From: JACMLX01 sp040384325
Lineage (GTDB): Bacteria; Gemmatimonadota; Gemmatimonadetes; Gemmatimonadales; Gemmatimonadaceae
Direction of reading: 5' to 3'
Assembly (NCBI GenBank): GCA_040384325.1
Contig: JAZKJL010000004.1
Location: forward strand, 62,001 to 126,000
Length of the DNA: 64,000 nt
Shown: in pieces, positions 14,770 to 22,844 of the stretch
Layout: each line of letters begins with the position of its first letter
Position numbering within the stretch: the first letter of the stretch is position 1
Position numbers and translations under genes: made by a program
Notes under the pieces: generated by a model
The model's input: only the letters and a program-made list of their open reading frames with translations
What the model was told of the DNA's origin: nothing
Databases searched by the model: none

Positions 14770-17061
14770 GTGATCACACTGCTCGCTGCCGTCGCCCTGC
14801 CCGTCGCCGTCTCACGCGCGTACGTCTACTCGGTTCCGGGTGACCTGCGTGCGCGCGTGGTGCCCGGCGCGCGCGTGGTGGTGCCGCTGGCCGGCCGCAA
14901 GCTGGTCGGCATCGTGACGGCGATCGATGTGCCGGCGCCGGCCAAGGGCACGCTGCGCGACATCCTCGACGCACCGGATGACGCACCGGCGTTGACCCCG
15001 GCCCTGCTGCAGCTCGGGCGATGGATGGCGCGCTACTACGCCGCACCCCCCGGCATCGTGTTGCGTGCGATGCTGCCGGTCGCGCTCACCGGTGCCGCGG
15101 CGCCGGTGGCACCGCTCAAGCAGCAGCGCGTGGCCCGGATCGCGACCACGGTGGAGAGCCTGCTCGAGCGCGACGCGCTGTTCGCCCGCGTGCCGAAGCG
15201 GCGTGTGCTCTACGAGTTGCTGGAATCACTCGGCGGCATGCATCCCGTGCGCGCGCTGCTGGCGCAGGCGGGCGTGACGACGGTGGTGCTGAATGGACTG
15301 GTCACGCGCGGACTGGTGGTCGTCGAGCGGGCGCCGGTGGTGCGCGACCCGTTCTCCACCCGCGCCATCGCGCCATCACAACGACTGGTGCCGACCGACG
15401 CGCAGGCGAGCGCGATCGCGCGGCTGCAGGCGCTGCCGCCCGGCGCCGGTGCGCTGCTGCGCGGCGTGACCGGCAGCGGCAAGACGCTGGTCTACATCGA
15501 GTACCTGCGTGACGTGATCGAGCGGCGCGGGCAGGGCGCGATCGTGCTGGTGCCGGAGATCGCGCTCACGCCACAGACGGTTGATCGCTTCCGCACCGCC
15601 TTCGGCGACCTCGTGGCGGTGCTGCACTCCGCCCTCTCCGATGGCGAACGTTATGACGCGTGGGCGGCGATTCATCGCGGCGACAAGCGCATCGTGGTCG
15701 GCGCGCGCTCGGCCATCTTCGCGCCGGTGCACCAGCTGGGCGCGATCGTGGTGGACGAAGAGCACGAGGCCACCTACAAGCAGGGAGAGTCGCCGCGCTA
15801 TCACGCGCGCGACCTGGCTCGCGTGCGCGCCGGCTTCGAGGACGCCACCTTCGTCCTCGGCAGCGCCAGCCCGAGCCTCGAGAGCTGGGTGCAGGCGCAG
15901 CGCGGCGAGCTGGCACTGCTGGAGCTGCCGGAGCGTGCTGGTGGTGCACAGTTGCCGACCGTGCACGTGGTGGATCGACGCAAGGAGCAGCCGGCTGCGC
16001 GCACCGCATTCCCGAATGGCATCGCAGCGCCGGTCGCGCAGGGCGCGTCGTTCGCGCACGCCGTCACGCCACCGCTGGAACGTGCGATCAGCGAACGTCT
16101 GGCGAAGCGTGAGCAGTGCATCCTGCTGCTCAACCGTCGGGGCTACGCGCATTTCCTGCAGTGTGCCGACTGCGGTGCCGTGTCGCAGTGTCCCAACTGC
16201 GCCATCGCGCTCACGTATCATCGGCTGCCGGAGCGCCTCGCCTGCCACTACTGCGGACATCGCGAGGCGCCGCCGGCGCATTGCAGCGTCTGCAGCGGGC
16301 CACCGTTGCGCGAGCGCGGACTCGGGACGCAGCAACTCGAACGGCTGCTCGGCGAACGCTGGCCCGAGGCGCGCATCGCGCGCATGGACATGGACACCAC
16401 CGGTGCCAAGTGGGCGCACGCCACCATCCTCGACAAGGTGGGCGCTGGCGAGGTGGACATCCTGCTCGGCACGCAGATGATCGCCAAGGGACTGGACTTC
16501 GCCAACGTCACGCTGGTGGGCGTGGTCGATGCGGACGTCGGCATCAATCTTCCCGACTTCCGCGCCAGTGAACGCTGCTTCCAGTTGCTCAGCCAGGTGG
16601 CCGGTCGCGCGGGGCGCGGTGCCAAGGGTGGCGAGGTGTTCATCCAGACACGCGAGCCCACGCACCACGCCGTCACCTGTGCGGTGACGCACGACTATCT
16701 CCGCTTCGCCGCCGAGGAACTCGAGGGTCGTGTGCGTCCGCCGTATCCACCCACGCTCTTCCTCGCCAATGCGGTGATCAGTGGCACCGAGGAAGTCGCC
16801 ACTGCCGACGCAGCACGCGAACTGGCGGCTTGGACACGGCGCCTGATCGACGCGCGGATGCCGGGCAGCATCGAGGTGGTGGGCGCGGCGCCATGTCCGG
16901 TGGAGCGCATCAAGCAGCGCTGGCGCTGGCACTTCCTGGTGAAGGGCAGCGACGCCGATGCACTGGGACGTGTGGGACGCTACGTGGTGGAGCACGGGCC
17001 GCTGCCATCCTCGGCCGGCATGCGGCTGGCGTGGGATCGCGACCCGGTCACGCTGCTCTGA
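14770..17061 (+). CDS. priA: primosomal protein N' (PriA helicase)
   Basis: A 763-residue PriA. The N-terminal DNA-binding domain (VAVSRAYVYSVPGDLRARVV-type opening) is followed by the helicase core: Walker A GVTGSGKT, VPEIALTPQ, the DEEH box (VVDEEHEATYKQ), LGSASPSLES, and the C-terminal lobe QMIAKGLDF and QVAGRAGRG. Between the lobes lie eight cysteines (CADCGAVSQCPNC, CHYCG, CSVC) that bind two zinc ions. PriA reloads the replisome at stalled forks. The length is near the E. coli protein (732). GTG 14770 is chosen because of the TAGCTT element; the protein opens directly with MITLLAAVALPV. Confidence 0.96.
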   Translation: MITLLAAVALPVAVSRAYVYSVPGDLRARVVPGARVVVPLAGRKLVGIVTAIDVPAPAKGTLRDILDAPDDAPALTPALLQLGRWMARYYAAPPGIVLRAMLPVALTGAAAPVAPLKQQRVARIATTVESLLERDALFARVPKRRVLYELLESLGGMHPVRALLAQAGVTTVVLNGLVTRGLVVVERAPVVRDPFSTRAIAPSQRLVPTDAQASAIARLQALPPGAGALLRGVTGSGKTLVYIEYLRDVIERRGQGAIVLVPEIALTPQTVDRFRTAFGDLVAVLHSALSDGERYDAWAAIHRGDKRIVVGARSAIFAPVHQLGAIVVDEEHEATYKQGESPRYHARDLARVRAGFEDATFVLGSASPSLESWVQAQRGELALLELPERAGGAQLPTVHVVDRRKEQPAARTAFPNGIAAPVAQGASFAHAVTPPLERAISERLAKREQCILLLNRRGYAHFLQCADCGAVSQCPNCAIALTYHRLPERLACHYCGHREAPPAHCSVCSGPPLRERGLGTQQLERLLGERWPEARIARMDMDTTGAKWAHATILDKVGAGEVDILLGTQMIAKGLDFANVTLVGVVDADVGINLPDFRASERCFQLLSQVAGRAGRGAKGGEVFIQTREPTHHAVTCAVTHDYLRFAAEELEGRVRPPYPPTLFLANAVISGTEEVATADAARELAAWTRRLIDARMPGSIEVVGAAPCPVERIKQRWRWHFLVKGSDADALGRVGRYVVEHGPLPSSAGMRLAWDRDPVTLL

Positions 17062-17096
17062 ACCTGCTGCAGCGTGACTGACACATCACCGTAGGC

Positions 17097-17543
17097 TCAT
17101 GCCCCGCCGGTGACCTCGAGCTGAAAGTCGATGTTCCCACGCGTCGCATGGCTGTACGGACACGCGACATTGTGCGTCTCGTCCACCAGTGCCTCCGCGT
17201 CTGCGGTGCTGAGGCCCGGCATGTTCACCTGCATGGCGACCGCGATGCCGTACCCGCCGCCTTCACGTGGACCGATCGACGTGCTGCAGGTGACGACCGT
17301 GCCGGTGGGATCCTTCTTGTGCTGCCGTGCAACGAACTCGAGCGCGCCACAGAAACAGGCCGCATAGCCAGCCGCGAACAGATGCTCCGGCGTGGTGGTG
17401 CCCGGCAGGTCGGGACCGCCCATGCCCTTCCGCACCGACAGGTCCACGCTCACCGATCCGTCGGTGGTCTCGGTGTGACCGTTACGACCGCCGGTGGCGT
17501 TTGCGACTGCGGTGACGAGCGGCTTGATGGTGTACGCTGCCAT
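17097..17543 (-). CDS. ohr: organic hydroperoxide resistance protein (Ohr, OsmC family)
   Basis: A 148-residue OsmC/Ohr protein. The two peroxidatic motifs of Ohr are present: LFAAGYAACFCGALEFVA with the catalytic cysteine and VACPYSHATRGNIDFQLEV with the second cysteine. The N-terminal strand region with VSVDLSVRKGMGGP and GTTTPEHLF is typical. Ohr reduces organic hydroperoxides using lipoyl thiols. There is an extra Cys two residues after the first motif's cysteine (ACFC). The gene is divergent from the CarboxypepD_reg gene; no OhrR-type regulator is adjacent. Confidence 0.93.
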   Translation of the reverse strand: MAAYTIKPLVTAVANATGGRNGHTETTDGSVSVDLSVRKGMGGPDLPGTTTPEHLFAAGYAACFCGALEFVARQHKKDPTGTVVTCSTSIGPREGGGYGIAVAMQVNMPGLSTADAEALVDETHNVACPYSHATRGNIDFQLEVTGGA

Positions 17544-17626
17544 GTGGGGTCCGGATGGTGACGACGTTAGTGTTCGTGATCCAGCTTATGCTGCACGTTA
17601 CTCACGCCGCCAAACGACTGGCCCTC

Positions 17627-18721
17627 GTGGAAAGGTCCATCCTGTCGCTCGTTCGCTGCGCCGCCATCGTGCTTGCCGTGCTGCTCGCGAGCACGCGGGC
17701 CTCCGCGCAGGTGCTGCGTGTGGAGCTGCGCGACTCGCTCAGCGCAGCGCCCGTCAGTGGCGTGCTGGTCACCGCGCTGGATTCCACCGGACAGCGCCGG
17801 GCGGATGGCCTGAGTGGTGAGGGTGGCGTGGTCACGCTGCGCCTGCCGTCGGCCGGCACCTGGACGATCACCGTGCGTCGCATCGGCGTGCGGCCGCGCG
17901 CGATTCCTGGAGTGCGCGTCTTGGACGGCAGCAGCCAGGTCCTGGTGCTCAACGTGGCCAGCATGCAGCAACTGCTGCCACCGGTGCGCGTCACGGCCGA
18001 CGGCAGCAGCTGTGGCCGTGAGCCGGATGCCGACACGCGCGTCGGCCGGCTGTGGGAACAGATCACCCTCGCACTTCGCGCCGCGACCATCTCGCAGCGC
18101 GACAAGGGGGCGTTGCCGCCGCTGCTGGTCACCGAGCGGCGCAACGACCTGTCCGCGACGCTCGAGGAGCGCAACTCCGTCGTCACGCGGCAGACGACGG
18201 GGTCGGGTCGGCTGGTCGCCGCCGATGATCCGGAGACGCTGGCGACGCTCGGCTACGTGCGCGAAGAGGCCGACGACAGCCGTGCCTACTTCGCACCGGA
18301 TGAAGTCGTGCTGCTCAGCGACTCGTTCCTCGCCACGCACTGCTTCAGCACACCGAAGAAGGACGCGAACGCCCTGCTCGCCGAACTGCGCTTCAAGCCG
18401 GTGCGTGGTCGCAAGGTGGCCGATGTGGAGGGCACCGCGTTCGTGGACGTCAACACCGGCGAGCTGCGTCGCATCACGTACAGCTACGTGGCGTCACGGA
18501 AGCTGATCCCGGTGTTCGCCGAGCACGCCGGTGGCGAGGTGCAGGTGCGCCGGCTCGCGAACGGGCAGTGGATCGTGAACAAGTGGTTCATCCGCATGCC
18601 GATCTTCGGGCAATCGGTGACGAGCCAGCGCCTGGTCGTCACCGGGTATCACGAGGTTGCAGGGCTGGTGCAGGACATGCGGCAGCTCGGTCCCGCCGCC
18701 GCGCCGCGACCGCCGCACTAG
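17627..18721 (+). CDS. secreted protein with carboxypeptidase-regulatory-like (Ig-fold) domain
   Basis: A protein of about 364 residues. A signal peptide (VRCAAIVLAVLLASTRASA, cleavage before Q) is followed by a beta-sandwich of CarboxypepD_reg type (LRVELRDSLSAAPVSGVLVT through TWTITVRRIGVRPR), residues about 27-110. The remaining 250 residues have a mixed alpha/beta look with two cysteines (SSCGREPD, ATHCFST) and no motif I recognise; the last part, FVDVNTGELRRITYSYVA, suggests beta strands. I chose GTG 17627 because it gives a compact signal peptide; the frame is open to 17555. Likely periplasmic or outer-membrane associated, with unknown function. Confidence 0.68.
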   Translation: MERSILSLVRCAAIVLAVLLASTRASAQVLRVELRDSLSAAPVSGVLVTALDSTGQRRADGLSGEGGVVTLRLPSAGTWTITVRRIGVRPRAIPGVRVLDGSSQVLVLNVASMQQLLPPVRVTADGSSCGREPDADTRVGRLWEQITLALRAATISQRDKGALPPLLVTERRNDLSATLEERNSVVTRQTTGSGRLVAADDPETLATLGYVREEADDSRAYFAPDEVVLLSDSFLATHCFSTPKKDANALLAELRFKPVRGRKVADVEGTAFVDVNTGELRRITYSYVASRKLIPVFAEHAGGEVQVRRLANGQWIVNKWFIRMPIFGQSVTSQRLVVTGYHEVAGLVQDMRQLGPAAAPRPPH

Positions 18722-18736
18722 TCGCGGCGCGACCGT

Positions 18737-19930
18737 TCAGGCGTGCCGACGGTCCGGCAGTCGCCACGCCAGCAGTGCCATCAGCGGTCCGCACGCCGCC
18801 AGCAGCAGGATCATCGTCTGCAGGCCGTACACGTCGGCCACGCGACCCAGCAGCGGTGCGGCGAGGCCACCGAACGTCACCGCCAGTCCGACGGTCACAC
18901 CAGACGCGGTGCCCACGTGTCGCGGCAGGTATGCCTGTCCCAGCACCACCATCACGCCGCCGGGCGCGAAGAGCGTGAATGCCAGCAGCGGCAGCACCAG
19001 CCACGCCTGCAGCGCCGAGTGGGCACTGCCCAGCAGCCAGAACGCGGGACCGATCGCGATGAAGCTCCAGAGGATCACCTGCCGCGCGCCGTAGCGATCC
19101 GCCATCCGTCCGCCGAGCAACACGCCGCCAAGCCCGATCAGCAGCAGCATCGAGAGTGCCACCGCGCCGCCCTGCAGCGAGACGTGCAGGTTGCGCGCCC
19201 AGTAAGTGGGTAGGAAGGTGTTCATCGCGACGAACATCATGCTGCGCATGCCGATCACCACACCCAGCAGCGCGAACGCGCCCCAGGCATCGTGCGGCAT
19301 CGTGCCGTCGGCATGCGTGCCGACCAGCTTCCGTTCGCGCGGCAGCGTGCCCATCGCACGGCTGAGGATCCACGCGCACGGAATCGAGAGCAGGCAGAGC
19401 GCCGCCAGCAGCCCGCGACTGGACGGGTTGGCGAGCGGCACCACGACGATCGGCGCCAGTGCGAAGCCGATGTTGCCGCCGATGGTGAAGAAGCTCATCC
19501 CCGTACCTTTCCGGTCGGCCGAGAAGGTGCTCACCGCCCGCGTCGCCTCGGGATGGAACGCGGCCACGCCGATACCGGCCAGCGCCACCGCCACCAGCGC
19601 CCACGTGTACGTCGGCGCCATCAGTGCCGCCGCCACACCACCTGCCGCGAGCACCAATCCGTAGGTGGTCAGCCACGGCATCGCCTTTCGGTCCGCCAGC
19701 CAGCCGAAGTACGGCTGCAGCACGGCCGAAAGAATCGTGGCCGCGAACACCGCACTCGCACCGCGCGCCAGCGTGAGGTGGAAGGTGGCGATGAAATACG
19801 GCACCAGCGCCGGCACCGCAGCCTGGTAGAAATCGGTTGCGCCATGGCCCAGCATCAGGCGCAACACGGACGGTCGGTCGAACGTCGCCGTCGCACGCGT
19901 CGATTCGAGTGGAACACTCACCGCCGTCAT
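18737..19930 (-). CDS. MFS efflux transporter, fosmidomycin-resistance (Fsr) type
   Basis: A 397-residue protein with about 12 hydrophobic segments. The Fsr branch is suggested by the N-terminal GHGATDFYQAAVPALVPYF, VAAFHPEATRAVSTFS and MSFFTIGGNIGFALAPI, which parallel the Fsr motifs (FHPEasR, GGN-x-G-x-alGP). Fsr-type pumps expel fosmidomycin and related small molecules by proton antiport; the natural substrate here is unknown. The gene starts in an ATGA overlap with the GntR regulator just upstream, so it is the regulated target in all likelihood. Confidence 0.85.
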   Translation of the reverse strand: MTAVSVPLESTRATATFDRPSVLRLMLGHGATDFYQAAVPALVPYFIATFHLTLARGASAVFAATILSAVLQPYFGWLADRKAMPWLTTYGLVLAAGGVAAALMAPTYTWALVAVALAGIGVAAFHPEATRAVSTFSADRKGTGMSFFTIGGNIGFALAPIVVVPLANPSSRGLLAALCLLSIPCAWILSRAMGTLPRERKLVGTHADGTMPHDAWGAFALLGVVIGMRSMMFVAMNTFLPTYWARNLHVSLQGGAVALSMLLLIGLGGVLLGGRMADRYGARQVILWSFIAIGPAFWLLGSAHSALQAWLVLPLLAFTLFAPGGVMVVLGQAYLPRHVGTASGVTVGLAVTFGGLAAPLLGRVADVYGLQTMILLLAACGPLMALLAWRLPDRRHA

Positions 19931-20631
19931 CGCACCAGCTCCGGTCCCGACGGGTCCGTATGCGACACGTCGCGCCCACGACGGAACAGCGTCGTCACCG
20001 CACGCGTCGCCGCCACTGGATCACCGGCCGCGATCGCCGCCAGCAACGCTTCGTGCTCGCGGGTGGTGTCCACGTCGTCGAACGCACTCTCGCGCTTGCG
20101 CACCGTCAGCGACTGCACCAGCGTGTCGCTCAGCACGCGATAGAGGTCGATCAGCATGTCGTTCTGCGTCGCGGCGACGATGCGCAGGTGAAACGCCACG
20201 TCCGCGTCTGCGAAGCCCTGCGCATCGCGTTCGGCGAGGGCGGCAGCGCGTGCATCGAGGTGCTCACGTAACGCGACCAGGTCCTCCTCGCCGCGGCGCT
20301 CCGCGGCGATGCGCGCCGCCTGCAGGTCGAGCGCCTCTCGCACGTCGTGGATCTCGTGCAGCTGCGCGCGTTGACAGCGCAGGCGCAGCGGTTCGTTGTC
20401 GGCGGGGCGACCGGTCACGTAGGTGCCGTCGCCCTGGCGCACCTGCACCAGCCCGACGCGGGCGAGGGTGCGCACCGCCTCGCGAATGGTGGAGCGACCG
20501 ACGCCGAGCTGGCTCATCAGCTCGGTCTCCGTCGGAAGGCGGGCGCCGATCGGCCACTCCTCGGCCGCGATCCGGGCCTCGAGTTGCGCGGCGGTGGCGT
20601 CAGCGAGCGAAAGGCGGGCAATGGTGGCCAT
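19927..20631 (-). CDS. GntR/FadR-family transcriptional regulator
   Basis: A 234-residue regulator. The N-terminal winged helix has the GntR signature (IGARLPTETELMSQLGVGRSTIREAVRTL, recognition helix near residue 45-60; wing VRQGDGTYV). The C-terminal all-helical FCD domain carries the metal-ligand pattern D-x3-H (DADVAFHLRI) and a later H (REHEALLAAI). It probably represses its own operon with the Fsr-like pump, responding to a small carboxylic or related ligand. The start is ATG 20631; a TTG at 20637 is possible. The 13-base palindrome at 20641-20653 is a likely operator. Confidence 0.92.
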   Translation of the reverse strand: MATIARLSLADATAAQLEARIAAEEWPIGARLPTETELMSQLGVGRSTIREAVRTLARVGLVQVRQGDGTYVTGRPADNEPLRLRCQRAQLHEIHDVREALDLQAARIAAERRGEEDLVALREHLDARAAALAERDAQGFADADVAFHLRIVAATQNDMLIDLYRVLSDTLVQSLTVRKRESAFDDVDTTREHEALLAAIAAGDPVAATRAVTTLFRRGRDVSHTDPSGPELVR

Positions 20632-20640
20632 CGTCAAACA

Positions 20641-20653
20641 TCTGATGATCAGA
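20641..20653. promoter_or_regulatory. palindrome upstream of the GntR gene, probable operator
   Basis: TCTGATGATCAGA is a perfect 6-base inverted repeat around one base, 10 bases before the GntR start. FadR-type regulators bind short palindromes of this size, often in their own promoter. Confidence 0.5.
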
Positions 20654-20913
20654 CGAAACAGGCAAGTGCCGCACTGGTGATCCGGGCTCTGCCAGACTCA
20701 GCCAGCGGCTTGAGTGCGTATGTTCGTCCAGGCAAATTGCCGTGCCGAGCTGGCCCGATGCACGCGGAACCCCCGGGTGTAGAAAGGACAGCCGACGACA
20801 TGGCGGCGGTGAACCGATCTGCCGCTCGGCCTCGCGTGTCGTGGTGCTTCCTGCCGGGGCAAATTCCCCGGTGTGCTCGTCGCGGCGCCGCAGCCGCCCA
20901 TTCTGGATCCTGG

Positions 20914-21555
20914 ATGACCGAAACGCAGGAACGCTTTCTCCGCACCGTGCTGTCACGGATCGCGCTCGACTCGGTGGTCGAGTTGCACCTGTTCCCGCCC
21001 ATCCGGCGTGGGACGATGGAGACGGGTGTGGCCGTCATCGCCACCGTGTTGCCGGCGGCGCCGCTGACGATGCTCGACACCGCACCGGACGTCGCGGAGT
21101 CGGGGGAGCCAGCCGTCGTCGCGGACGTCGAGCTGTCGCCGTACGCCGACGAACCGGCGGACCTCGGCGATGCGCCGATGATGGCCACGGCTGACGAGGC
21201 GCTCGTCGATGGTGCGCCGGTGATGCAGGCGGAGACGGAGATTGACGACGATGAAGCGGCCGACCGTGAGGACGATGTCGCCGACGTCGATGAAGTGAGC
21301 CAAACACCGGCGGCACCCGTCGCCGCGCCGCGGCTGCGCATCCTGACCGCGGCCTATCGGCACACCATCAAGGGCGTCGAGCGCGGGAAGTGGGTGGTGG
21401 ACGTGCAGGAGGAAGCCGATGCGCCGCTCGAGGCGGTGGAAGCGGTGCTGCGTGGCGTACGGCATCGCAGCAGCGAGCCGGCCGATCCGGAACAGGTTTC
21501 GCACGACACGCTGGCCGCACTGGTTGCACCCGCGCGGGTGGCGCCGGCGGCGTGA
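20914..21555 (+). CDS. unrecognised acidic protein coupled to a Fur regulator
   Basis: A 213-residue protein. Residues 1-45 (ERFLRTVLSRIALDSVVELH and onward) and about 140-200 (LRILTAAYRHTIKGVERGKW, then VVDVQEEADAPLEAVEAVLR) look structured. Between them lies a linker of about 75 residues very rich in Asp, Glu, Ala and Val, almost without basic residues. There is no signal peptide or helix for the membrane. I do not recognise a family. The start is ATG 20914; the 276 bases before it hold the GntR operator and no other gene. It ends in a GTGA overlap with the Fur-family gene, so the two are probably made together. Confidence 0.6.
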   Translation: MTETQERFLRTVLSRIALDSVVELHLFPPIRRGTMETGVAVIATVLPAAPLTMLDTAPDVAESGEPAVVADVELSPYADEPADLGDAPMMATADEALVDGAPVMQAETEIDDDEAADREDDVADVDEVSQTPAAPVAAPRLRILTAAYRHTIKGVERGKWVVDVQEEADAPLEAVEAVLRGVRHRSSEPADPEQVSHDTLAALVAPARVAPAA

Positions 21556-22031
21556 CCCTGCAGCAGCCGGCCGATCGGTCGCAGCAGCGCGACGAGTTGA
21601 CGCAGTTCCGGCAGTACCTGCGCCAGCACAACCTGCCGGTCACGCAGCAGCGGCTTGCCATCGCGGGTGTCGTCTTCTCCTCCGATCGTCACATGTCGGC
21701 CGAGGAAGTCGCGCATGACGTGTCGGCGCAGGGTGAGAACGCCGGCACCGCCACCATCTACCGCACCCTCGACCTGCTGGTGAAGAGTGGACTGGTGGTC
21801 GAGCGCGACTTCGGCGAGGGGTTCCGACGGTTCGAGCCATCGCGCGGCATCCCGCACCACGAGCACCTCCTCTGCACGGTCTGCGGCCGGGTGGACGAGT
21901 TCAGGGACGAACGCCTCGAGCGCATGACCACGATCATCGCCGAGTCGCACGGGTACAGCCGCCAGCGGCACCGCCTCGTGATCTACGGGGTGTGTGCGGA
22001 GTGCCAGCGCAGCGGTGGGCCGCGTCGCTGA
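21552..22031 (+). CDS. Fur-family metalloregulator
   Basis: A 159-residue Fur-family protein. The winged helix is visible in LPVTQQRLAIAGVVFSSDRH and TATIYRTLDLLVKSGLV. The dimerisation domain has PHHEHLLCTVCGRVDEF (His ligands and first CxxC) and YGVCAECQ (second CxxC), the structural zinc site of Fur/Zur/PerR. Which metal or peroxide it senses cannot be told: PerR's key Asp residue cannot be placed by eye. GTG 21552 starts in a GTGA overlap with the acidic protein. The gene before ccdA suggests a redox or metal role but this is weak. Confidence 0.92.
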   Translation: MTLQQPADRSQQRDELTQFRQYLRQHNLPVTQQRLAIAGVVFSSDRHMSAEEVAHDVSAQGENAGTATIYRTLDLLVKSGLVVERDFGEGFRRFEPSRGIPHHEHLLCTVCGRVDEFRDERLERMTTIIAESHGYSRQRHRLVIYGVCAECQRSGGPRR

Positions 22032-22078
22032 CGCCTGACACCGGGGCCGGGCGGTGCATGCGCGGGAACGCACCGTCA

Positions 22079-22084
22079 TAACTT
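22079..22084 (+). promoter_or_regulatory. -10 element of a leaderless promoter (ccdA)
   Basis: TAACTT ends 6 bases before ATG 22091. There is no ribosome site in the 59-base gap after the Fur gene. Confidence 0.55.
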
Positions 22085-22090
22085 GACGAC

Positions 22091-22819
22091 ATGAACACCG
22101 GCGCATCGATCTCGCTGGCACTGGCCTTTTCGGCAGGGCTCCTCAGCTTCCTCTCGCCGTGTGTGCTGCCGCTGATCCCGAGCTACGTCACGTTCATCAC
22201 GGGGCTCGGCCTCGATGACGTGACGCGCTCGCGTCGCACGGCGCTGATCCATGGACTGCTGTTCGTCCTCGGCTTCACGCTGATCTTCCTCGCGCTCGGT
22301 GCCACGGCCACCGTGCTCGGGCGGCTGCTCTTCTCGCAGCGCGTCTGGATCACGCGCGCGGGCGGATTGCTGCTCGTCGTCTTCGGTCTCTACATGGCGG
22401 GCGTCCTGCGCATCGGCGCCCTCGATCGCGAGCGTCGCGTGCACCTCGCCGACAAACCACTCGGCTTTCTCGGTACGGTGCTGGTGGGCGTCGCGTTCGG
22501 CGCCGGCTGGACACCCTGTCTCGGACCGGTGCTGGGTGGCATTCTCGCCTACACGTCGTCGGTGGCGGACCTGCAGCGTGGCTTGTTGCTGCTCACCGCG
22601 TACTCCCTTGGCCTCGGGATTCCATTCATCGTCTCGGCGCTGATGGTGGACCGCTTCCTCGGCTGGTTCCAGCGCGTGCGACGCCACCTCGGCACGGTCA
22701 ACCGCGTCGCCGGTGCGCTGCTGGTGCTGGTCGGCCTGCTGATGCTCACCGGCGCCTTCACCACCATGTCCGGCTGGCTGGTGGATTTCACGCCGGCCTT
22801 CCTGCGCTCGCGCATCTGA
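22091..22819 (+). CDS. ccdA: CcdA-family thiol-disulfide membrane transporter
   Basis: A 242-residue membrane protein with about six helices. The two CcdA/DsbD-beta redox cysteines are present in SFLSPCVLPLIPSYVTF (TM1) and GWTPCLGPVLGGIL (TM4). The family carries electrons from cytoplasmic thioredoxin across the membrane to periplasmic thioredoxin-like proteins, for cytochrome c maturation or protein repair. No periplasmic partner is adjacent; the secreted MsrB at 50 kb lacks the cysteines for such a relay. It starts from a leaderless-type promoter. Confidence 0.93.
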   Translation: MNTGASISLALAFSAGLLSFLSPCVLPLIPSYVTFITGLGLDDVTRSRRTALIHGLLFVLGFTLIFLALGATATVLGRLLFSQRVWITRAGGLLLVVFGLYMAGVLRIGALDRERRVHLADKPLGFLGTVLVGVAFGAGWTPCLGPVLGGILAYTSSVADLQRGLLLLTAYSLGLGIPFIVSALMVDRFLGWFQRVRRHLGTVNRVAGALLVLVGLLMLTGAFTTMSGWLVDFTPAFLRSRI

Positions 22820-22844
22820 CGCCTGCCGGGCGCGCGTGACGCCG

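Noticed and set aside
20731..20741. GGCAAATTGCC palindrome in the GntR gap as a second operator
   Set aside because: It is 90 bases from the regulator start, not near a visible promoter, and its sequence differs from the 13-base palindrome; chance is a fair explanation.
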